Part shown: positions 56,561 through 64,000 of the stretch, in pieces
Numbering within the stretch: the first letter of the stretch is position 1
Layout of the letters: every line of letters begins with the position of its first letter
Assembly (NCBI RefSeq): GCF_016801865.2
Contig: NC_068938.1
Span: 89,614,221-89,678,220, forward strand
Length of the DNA: 64,000 bases
Direction of reading: 5' to 3'
Source of the DNA: Culex pipiens pallens
Lineage: Eukaryota; Arthropoda; Insecta; Diptera; Culicidae
Translations under genes and position numbers: made by a program
The notes under the pieces: model-generated
Seen by the model: the letters and a program-made list of their open reading frames with translations, nothing else
The model's database searches: none
What the model was told of the DNA's origin: nothing

Positions 56561-58760
56561 AACGCACTATGGGCCATCTCCATACAAACAGGTGGCCATA
56601 TTGTTTTTTTCTGCTTGAAAGTTTTTTTCGCTCATAATTGGGTTATTTAAAGTTATTTCAATGAAATGTGTTTGTTTTTCTTGGTTTGATGTATTTTTTC
56701 AATAATTTTGTTGTTGAAAATAGTTTTTCATGCATTAAAAAGCACTGTATCTAACGTTGAATAGCAAGTACAACGATTTTCATAGTAAACATAATTATTA
56801 GCGTAATTATTATTGCTGCATTTAGCTTGAAATTCGACAACCAATTCACTGTTTTTGTTCATCTATGTCTGTTCTATCCGAAACCAATCAAAAATATCCA
56901 AATATTGTACAGTAACAAGGCTAAAACAGTTGTCCCAATTTGCTCGATGTGTCCCGATTTACCCCAGATGACGATAGTTGAAGTACAAAATTAAATTTCG
57001 ACTAAAAGTTTTGAGCGCTTAACAAGTACCGATGCGATGAACCAAAACGATGTTACAGGTAGACAGGAAGCAGCAAAGCAAGTACTCGATTACCAAAACT
57101 TAAAATAATTAAAATTTCTAAGAAAACGCATGGTATAACTTTTTTTCTTTTAATTTTGATAAGAAAAGTGCTGTTATGCTTTTTATCATCAAAAACCTTG
57201 TCAAATTACCTATCTAAATATATATAAACATCCTAATGAAAAATGAAATCAGCGGCAGGGATCAAAACGAAGAAATGCTATTTTTTGCAAAAAAAATATT
57301 AGTTTTTACGCTCATTTTTTCACTTTGAAGTGCGTATCTCCGTTACCGTAACGCACATAAAGCTTTGAAATTTTGGATTTTCCTTAATAAGAGTGTTCAC
57401 GTTCGAAAAAATACCAAAAAATATTTTGAAGTGGTGACTTTTTTTTAAACTTGCCCACCCAATGTACCATAGTGCAACGGCCTTACGGCATTTTTATCAG
57501 CAAAATTATAAACAAATCTTAAGTTTACTCAGATTCCAGAAATTTTAATGTTAGGATGCCAAATCATTTTCAAAATGCAGAAAATTCTAAAGGGACGTTT
57601 TTGCCAAAATATTGAAATTTATCTGATATTTTTTTTTTTTGAGATGAACCAATTGCCGCATGATAAGAAAATCTTAAAAAACATGAGAGAAATTCTCTTC
57701 GAAACTGCCCAATTCTTGCATTTTCATTTTTTTTTTTGTATTTTTAATTAAGCTCAAACTTTTTGGGGGTCTTCCCAGAGAAGCCAATTTTTACATTGGT
57801 TCCATACAAAAATGCTAAATAAATATACGAAAATGTGTCACTTTTGAAAGAAATTTTCTGATCGTTTTGTTGTCTTCCTCAAGGTTTAGGTATAAGGACT
57901 ATTAAGCCAAAAATTGGTACACGAAAAAAAGCCGACTTTTTAACACAAAAATCAAATTTCTCAATTTCTATATTTTTTTATTTTTTTTTATGTTCAAGTA
58001 GACAAAGAAACGCAACTTTTGAGCAATAGAAAGTACGAACACAAATTTTGCCGCCGACTTATGAATTATTTGAACAAAATGCTTATTTTTTGGAAAATAT
58101 ACTTATTTTGGAAAAAAATAATTTTTATTCGAAAATATTTTTAAAATTTATAATCAAATTTGCTACCAGAAAGTACTTAACAGAGTTTATGGTTAAGTCC
58201 ACTTCTATCAATATATAGCCACTTAAATATTTTAACTTAAAAAATATTAATTTTCGATTTAATCATTTAAGAAAATAATGTTTTTTTTAAAATTGGAAAA
58301 ACTTTTATTAAAAATGCTTGAGAAACATTGCCTTTGGTTGCTGAAATACAGTGAATAAAAGAAAAAAAAACACGACAAAAATAAAAATCGGCGAAAAAAA
58401 AACCCACAAGTTCACCTTGTGTCACGGTATGTATTTGTACCAAAAATCATACAGATGTTCATACCGTACATGTAAACCAACCAATATGCTTGCAATATGC
58501 ATGCTATCCACCATCAACGAAGGGCATCAATTTCCACCGAGTTAGATTTTTTGCGTGTTTTTTAGTCGTCTCCGTAAACCTTGTATGCGACTGGTTATTA
58601 ATGAATCGTTTTGCGAGCGTTTAAATTTTGCACTATTTGAATGTATGAATTCAAAAATGAATAAGGCAGTTTGAAGGAGGAAATGGACAAAAAAGGGGCA
58701 CTGTTAAGTTTCTACGTATACTGTGGTAAGTTACATTGGACGATGTAAAACGTTGTTGTT
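56561..58760. repeat. Diverged foldback-family and other repeat DNA
   Basis: 56935-56970 is a half copy of the ACCGTACCG-type MITE (TGTCCCAATTTGCTCGATGTGTCCC). 57735-58100 resembles an arm of foldback B (AAGCTCAAACTTTTTGGGGG, TTTCTGATC.TTTTG.TGTCTT, CGCAACTTTTGAGC). No gene is supported. Confidence 0.4.
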
Positions 58761-59882
58761 CCCGAGCAGAGATAAATAACAAGGGAATACCAAATTTTGG
58801 TATTACTTGGGCAAATAACAGGGACCAAAATGTGCCCTTGGTTGCCCAGTAATAGATGGTAAAATACCATAAAATCATACCAAAGTCTTGTATGTGGAAG
58901 GGCACAACAATACCAAACCATGTTATTCCAAGGGTAAAATAATACCACAAAATAAAACCATTTCAATACCAAGTTGAGGTCTTCTGGATCTTTGAACATT
59001 GCTTGAATACCGAAACTTGGTATTGCCATGGTTTTATTTTTTTTATTTTTAGGTATTCTCGCGCCCCCAGATTTTTGTATTCCTATGGTCTTCCACATAC
59101 ATGATTTTGGTATGATTTCATAATATTTTACCATCTATTACTGGGCAACCATGAGCACATTTTGGTCCCTGTTATTTGCCCAAGTTATACCAAAATTTGG
59201 TATTTTCATACCATTTCTAGTGCAGAAGTTGCAGTTAGTGAAAAAACGGAAATCCATATGCAACAGCCAAATCTACTCACCTGATGATTCCATGTTGTTC
59301 TTAGTGATATTCTTCACCACATCGAATGCATTTGTCATTGATGAACGGCCTGTGCTTGAAGTTCTTGAAGCTTCTGAAAAATAACAAGATTGAAAAATAA
59401 GTGTTATTAAAATGAAACTGGATTGAAATTCACCAAAATTCAATAATCTGTCGATTGACTCGTTTTTCAAAGTATTTGAGCATTAAATTTTTTGGGTTTC
59501 AAGTCATTTTAGCGCTCAATTAATTATCTCGTCAAAATTTATAAAAAAAATTCCCATAGTTTCTGAGGAATTTGATGAAACACTTCAATACCAAAATAAT
59601 ACCAAAATGTGGCATCCTGACTTAGAAAATTTTCCACAATTTCAAGTCATTTCTTTAGGGGGTATATCAAAAATGTTTAAAATCAAGTTTGAAATTTCCG
59701 GTTTTCAATGAAAGCATTCGCTTTGAGACATCATTTTAGCGCAAAATTAATTATTTTGTCAAAATTGGTCAAAATTTTCCCATAGTTTCAGAGGAATTTG
59801 ATAAAATACTGTAATACCAAAAAAAAAAACCAAAATGTGGTGTTCGACCGTTGACAAATTCTGCAATTTTGCAATATCAAAA

Positions 59883-60117
59883 AAAAACGAAACGAAGTTG
59901 ACTTTATCGCTGTCGGCCACCATTGCTAGTACCAACCACTAGTGTCTTCCTTTTTATCTACAAGGACTTCGCCGCCCTTGGCTCCTAAGTGTATGAAAGT
60001 ATGGCACGGAGCGACGGCGCCGAATACCCATATTTACATCCCGCCGCGGGATTCGAACCTCCGACCTCTGGATTGTGAGTCCAGTGCGCGGTCCGATTGA
60101 TCCACTCGGGCGGGACG
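59883..60117 (-). mobile_element. Full-length tRNA-derived SINE, 10-bp TSD
   Basis: AATATCAAAA flanks both ends (59873-59882 and 60118-60127). On the minus strand the 235-bp unit starts with a tRNA-like head (60039-60115), continues through a conserved body (TTAGGAGCC...GGCGGCGAAGTCC...TGGTACTAGCAATGG), and ends GTCAACTTCGTTTCG plus a T run. The 3' portion is identical in most bases to the truncated copy at 2616-2722. Confidence 0.85.
60039..60115 (-). other. tRNA-like SINE head (CAC anticodon loop)
   Basis: The acceptor stem TCCCGCC/GGCGGGA pairs perfectly. Box A (CCGAGTGGATC), anticodon stem CTGGA/TCCAG with loop CTCACAA, and box B GGTTCGAATCC are all present. T-stem mismatches and the attached SINE body argue against a functional tRNA gene, but the internal Pol III promoter looks intact. 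Confidence 0.7.
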
Positions 60118-60271
60118 AATATCAAAACAATACCTTAAATTGGTACGACAGCACATTTTGTTCTTGCATAATCCTTAAGACAAATTATAAAGGGCCCAGG
60201 AATACTAAAATTTGGTATTGATACCAGAGAATGGTATTCTTACGCATTTCCCTTATTTACCCATGCTCGGG

Positions 60272-62901
60272 TTAAAGGTTATTTGTTCTTTTATCGGTCA
60301 CCCTGGAAATAAAATTTGTGATATTTTCTATGATTTTTTTTTCAAATGAGTGTTTTGTTGTTGATCAAATTCATGAAAAAAATATTTCCAGATTTTTTCT
60401 GAACATTTGCTGGTATATTGCACGATTGCACTCACTCACACAATGCGGAGTTGCTGCAATCCTGTGGCTGCATGAAATAAACAATAAAAACCTTCGCCCA
60501 TTGTTTGGCATGTCTACTCCGTGAATGGAGAGCTTTTTCACAGTTTACCATAATGGCTTCCAGCCATCAGGAAAAACCCTTTTCTGTGGTCAACAGTATT
60601 GTTCGACCAAACGCAATTAAATTTGATTGCACGTGGTTTGCGCTCTTTTGCATTACGGTGTTTTTATTTTTCTACAATCTACATCGTTTAAATGTAGTTC
60701 AAAGATCTTGAATGAAAATTTGTTACGGGTTGAACAAAATATATTGATGAGTTGCTATAACTTGAGTTTTTTTTTATCAATAATAAGTAATTGTTATATG
60801 TACAGTCTAAACTCGACCAATAACCCAATTTTTGGACTGTCTATTGGAGTAAATATTTGGTACAAATTAGAACTAAAGCCTTCACTCCATCACAAGATCT
60901 CTAACGCTACTAACTCTAACGTAGATCGTTCCCCAGAATTAAGGTCGAAACAACGCGCGTTTCCCACGAGGGTAAAAAAAGCACCAACTTCCATCTCAAA
61001 TGGACCGTTCCGTCCGCACCAAGAGAGGATAATTGCCCCATGCCGAACATGGGACTGGCCCGGTTCCGGTCTCTTTCCCTCCTCCCCGAGGGACCAACGA
61101 TGAAATTTCGGCACGTGCAGAAATAGATCTCGCATCGTTTTGGGGATTCCGAAGAAAGGCCGTATCGAGTGGGGCAAGATTTAACGTCGAATCCTAATCG
61201 AAATTGGGCTCTTTCGGAATGGACGAAGCTGTTGTTTTTTTTTGTTCTTTCTCGAGAACTGGCAAAGGATTGTGGTAAGTGATTTGGGGCGGCTGCGAAT
61301 CGGTTGTTTTCGGTGATTTTGGTGGTGATGGGTTGGAACGTGTTACGTGTTGGTTGGGCATGGATATGGAAATGAGCCAACAAGAGTTATCACTTTATGA
61401 GACAAGGGTTTATTTGGTTGTTTTATGCAGGTGAAGAGAATTCAATTTTTTAAATTGATTTTATTAGGAGTAGGTTGAACACAAATCTATTTTCTGATTA
61501 TTTTTTCTCTTTCTTTTCAAGCAACCTACCCAACTTTTTCATAAAGTCGTTGCCCATAAAATTGCCCACCCGAGGGTAAGAAAGTAAATTACTTCTGTCA
61601 AAGTTAATCCAACGAAAGAATATAATTATCGCAATTAATTAGCCATTTCCCTTCTTTTCAAAAAACCAACCATCCCGTACAGTGGCGTGTTGTCACCCCG
61701 GGCTTTACAGAGGGATACTGGTGGGTCTCATCACTTACGGGATTCACTTAATTTATCACTTAATCACATCCTCATTATCGCCTGGGAGATTTTCTTTTTT
61801 TTTCCTCCTTTCCATTGCTGTAACCAAAACTGTCTCAATGAGTACGTACACGTATCCTCTGCACGTGAACCCAGGCCGAGAGTCCTGATCCTGGCTCAGA
61901 ACAGCACACAAAAAAAAGTTTGCCTTTTGCTCCCCATTGCACACACACACACGTTCACACACGACCACGCTCACACAAAACGTATTCATACGTTGTAGGA
62001 TTTGCGGTTTGGCACTTCTTGCCTCCAGAGAAGAGTTTTATACCATCACACACAGACACAAACCGAGCTTTTTACCACTAATGAGAAACCACGGTGCAGC
62101 GGGGAAGCATTTACATAATTTATTATACGACTTTTTTTTTGCGCTGCACTGCTTCGAAAGCTCAAAAACTCATTCTTGATCCCGGTAAAGGGCCACGATC
62201 CTCTTAGGGACCACTATGACGATGTTGCCACTGGTGATGGTGGTTGAGGTTTTTCTTTCAATGTGGTCATCTCTACTTGAGCCCTCATTTGTGGTTTCAA
62301 ATATGGCAGAGATTATGTGCTCAGGTGATGTGGTGATTATGCACTTGGTGACTGTAGTTTTTGTTTTAAAATTTAAGTAAATCTTCTCGTATCTATTTGC
62401 TAATTCCGAGAAAAACGCGTTTCAATGTTTGACCTTTAATAAACAAAAATGAGAGCATGCAATGTAAACAATAACAAACACGTTTTGTTTGGTAGACTAT
62501 TCTGTGCATTGTCTCGAAGTTTGGTTAAATTAGGTTGCCCGGGTCCCTTATAGTTTAAAATATATTTGGTAGTCGGGCATGTATGTGTGTCAAACGCGTT
62601 CAGACCTGATATCCCTTTGGCCAGACAAGATTGAAACGTCTTTCATATGAAGAGTGACAAGAATTTACTGAATTTGTTCGGGTTTTATTGAATATCTCAG
62701 GATTTAAATTGAATTTTTCGGATCTGTGAAGGTCAAAAAGTCAAAAGGGCCCAAAAAGGCGTCCTTAACTCAATTTGGCCAAAAATGCACGAGCAAAAAG
62801 ATAGCACAACAACGACGATTTGTTGAATTAAAATAAATCTTCAGGAATCCGATCAAAACAAACAACTTGGTTTAGTTCGATTCAACCAACTAGAATGAGT
62901 C
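60272..62901. other. Single-copy DNA, no gene called
   Basis: 60880-61380 is GC-richer with opposing frames of 158 and 155 residues that overlap fully, which argues against either being real. 61680-62300 contains a T run, CA-rich sequence and short frames without domains. 60803-60820 (CAGTCTAAACTCG) recalls the pogo-like MITE terminus but has no partner. Confidence 0.35.
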
Positions 62902-62914
62902 GAATTGTTTTGAG

Positions 62915-63138
62915 ATATTTTTTTTTTCGTAAAATTATTTTTATTAGGTCCTTTTCGGTGCTGGGACCTGGTTAGGACCGAGTCGGCTTTTGTAATTACA
63001 TTTTACTTAAAGCTAAGAGTAATTACAGAGGATCTTTTGTGTAAATGTTAGTGGGAGGGGAGCCGATTACCCGCGGCCTACTCGGGGTTAGTAGGGAAGG
63101 GATTGATGGTAAAAGACAAGGCGTGGGAAGGGAAGGGG
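62915..63138 (-). mobile_element. 3' fragment of a poly(A) LINE, 13-bp TSD
   Basis: GAATTGTTTTGAG is duplicated exactly at 62902-62914 and 63139-63151. On the minus strand the 224-bp insert ends with GACCTAATAAAAATAATTTTACG and an A run, a typical non-LTR 3' end, and is 5'-truncated within the 3' UTR. The parent LINE is not elsewhere in the window. Confidence 0.75.
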
Positions 63139-63151
63139 GAATTGTTTTGAG

Positions 63152-63505
63152 TTATTAAATGACTTAATTTGAACAATTCTCGCTTACTTTTTCAAATGGC
63201 CCTATATATATTTGAAACCCATGGCGTATAGGATGTTTTGAAAAAATAATTTAAATTAAATGTTTTTTTTTTGAAAATCAATCAGGAAGTTTCATTTGTG
63301 TTTTAAAGTTTAGGCCGTTACAAATATTTTTCAAAGTTTATGTCGCCCCTCCCTTCAAAATTGGCCTGAAAAATCAGGGGGCAAAAAAAATATTTTTTCA
63401 AGAAACTTCAAAATTTTAATGAAAATTAAAGTTTGACCAACTGAAAACCAGTTAAAATGCATTTTCCCGCGTTTATAACCATATTTAGCATGTTTGAACT
63501 CCTTT
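63152..63505. other. AT-rich DNA, nothing recognised
   Basis: Low-complexity A and T runs; no frame or repeat boundary supported. Confidence 0.35.
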
Positions 63506-63579
63506 GAGCGGCCGTGGCTGACTGGTTACGGTGTTCGCTTTGTAAGCGAATGGTTCTGGGTTCGATTCCCATCTGCTCC
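63506..63579 (+). other. tRNA-Thr(TGT)-like SINE head
   Basis: Acceptor GAGCGGC pairs with TCTGCTC in six of seven positions. The anticodon stem TTCGC/GCGAA is perfect around loop TTTGTAA (TGT). Box A TGGCTGACTGG and box B GGTTCGATTCC are good. The attached SINE body suggests it is a promoter module. Confidence 0.65.
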
Positions 63580-63738
63580 CAACGAGAAAGTTAATAGTCA
63601 GGACCCGGTGCCTGCAATCCCCGTTACAGTTTATATGGAATTCCAATAAGAATGTAACAGAAAAATCAGGCTTCGGGTCCGGACTGTTAAGAACACAGAA
63701 ATTTGAAATGATGAATAGGAACGAAAAATCAAAGTCGC

Positions 63739-63812
63739 TCGAGGCGGGGTTCGATCCTCCGTCCTTTGGATTGCTAAGCAAAAATGCTAACCACTAGGCC
63801 ATGACGACTTGG
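63739..63812 (-). other. Second tRNA-like module, opposite strand (AGC loop)
   Basis: Minus-strand TGGCCTAGTGG (box A) and GGATCGAACCC (box B) are correctly spaced; the anticodon loop reads TTAGCAA (AGC, alanine-like) in a weak stem. The first bases GTCG pair with CGAC at the 3' side. Confidence 0.6.
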
Positions 63813-64000
63813 TGAGCGTGGACTGGAATTAGGACTACTGTTACAGAGAGCGAGTTGTGGCGCTATAACCACGGCAAATAGTGTCCAGGGCATTCGTGGA
63901 AATACAATGTCCCATCCCAGAGGGTCCCGGAGTACCAAACCTTCTTAGCATGGTGCTCCCAACGAATACAACCAAATCTCGGAGCGAATGGTGGTGTGTC

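Larger units (their letters stand above)
58761..60271. mobile_element. TIR element (CCCGAGCA ends) with inner palindrome
   Basis: Termini CCCGAGCAGAGATAAATAA and TTATTTACCCATGCTCGGG are inverted. A strong inner palindrome at 58786-59213 has arms of about 200 bp rich in AATACCAAAATTTGGTATT words around a centre near 59000. The interior repeats TACCAAAA motifs. A SINE inserted at 59883-60117. No transposase is present and the target duplication is unclear. Confidence 0.65.
63506..64000 (+). mobile_element. SINE with two convergent tRNA-like modules, cut by window end
   Basis: It opens with a well preserved tRNA-like head (63506-63579), then a 150-bp linker, then a second tRNA-like module on the minus strand (63739-63812), followed by a body of at least 190 bp that reaches the window edge. 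This repeats the order seen at 9629-10186 with different sequence, so the arrangement appears to be a family trait. The 3' end and target duplication are outside the window. Confidence 0.6.

Noticed and set aside
60627..61383. Opposing 158- and 155-residue open frames
   Set aside because: They overlap almost completely on opposite strands, show no domain and have no splice or start context; at most one could be real and neither is supported.
10112..63812. Functional tRNA genes at the tRNA-like sites
   Set aside because: Most have mismatched T-arms or acceptor stems, and those at 10112, 60039 and 63506 lead straight into SINE bodies, two of them with clear target duplications.
1..64000. CRISPR arrays, operons, bacterial promoters or integrated viral genes
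   Set aside because: No spaced direct repeats of CRISPR type, no dense coding, and no viral polymerase or capsid motifs; the content is that of an insect nuclear genome.

Overview
ORGANISM. The window looks like repeat-rich, gene-poor nuclear DNA of a culicine mosquito, most likely Culex. The evidence is an AT-rich background, several tRNA-derived SINE copies, MITEs with TA or TTAA target sites, long foldback elements, a Jockey-clade LINE and a gag-like LINE ORF1. The genus is an inference; no single-copy marker gene was recognised. There is no sign of bacterial or viral sequence and no CRISPR array. LAYOUT. 1-1.2 kb: GC/GA-rich single-copy island, perhaps a promoter or 5' UTR. 1.4-3.4 kb: three small inverted-repeat elements, one holding a SINE fragment. 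3.8-8.6 kb: a long palindromic element split by a 3.1-kb retroposon, itself hit by a TA-site MITE. 8.6-10.2 kb: diverged foldback DNA and a SINE with a 25-bp target duplication. 11.7-12.9 kb: another foldback. 12.9-18.6 kb: a widely spaced inverted pair around mostly single-copy DNA. 18.6-20.7 kb: a TTAA MITE, a second copy of the (ATCAAA)n-tailed retroposon, and a SINE. 20.9-21.7 kb: a GC-rich island with a plausible minus-strand TATA box, start codon and splice donor. 22.0-26.7 kb: a foldback carrying two later insertions, an ORF1-only LINE and a 2.4-kb element with internal tandem repeats. 27.2-28.9 kb: the cleanest long palindrome. 32.3-32.8 kb: a pogo-like MITE. 35.6-37.7 kb: a broken Jockey reverse transcriptase, interrupted by a short relative of the 2.4-kb element. 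38.8-41.4 kb: interleaved foldbacks. 43.6-44.7 kb: a 1.16-kb compound hexanucleotide array. 49.6-51.9 kb: a palindrome with a microsatellite in its loop. 54.4-55.0 kb: a palindrome with tRNA-like sequence in each arm. 58.8-60.3 kb: a TIR element with a nested SINE. 62.9-63.1 kb: a LINE 3' fragment. 63.5-64.0 kb: a SINE with two convergent tRNA-like modules. HOW IT FITS TOGETHER. Almost everything recognisable is transposon-derived, and target duplications, paralogous empty sites and nesting give a relative insertion order at several loci. Autonomous machinery is represented only by the broken Jockey RT; most other elements (MITEs, SINEs, foldbacks, ORF1-only LINE) would need enzymes supplied in trans. 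The remaining single-copy DNA is probably intronic or intergenic. No host protein-coding gene can be called with confidence. Many open frames are artefacts of low-complexity or inverted-repeat DNA.
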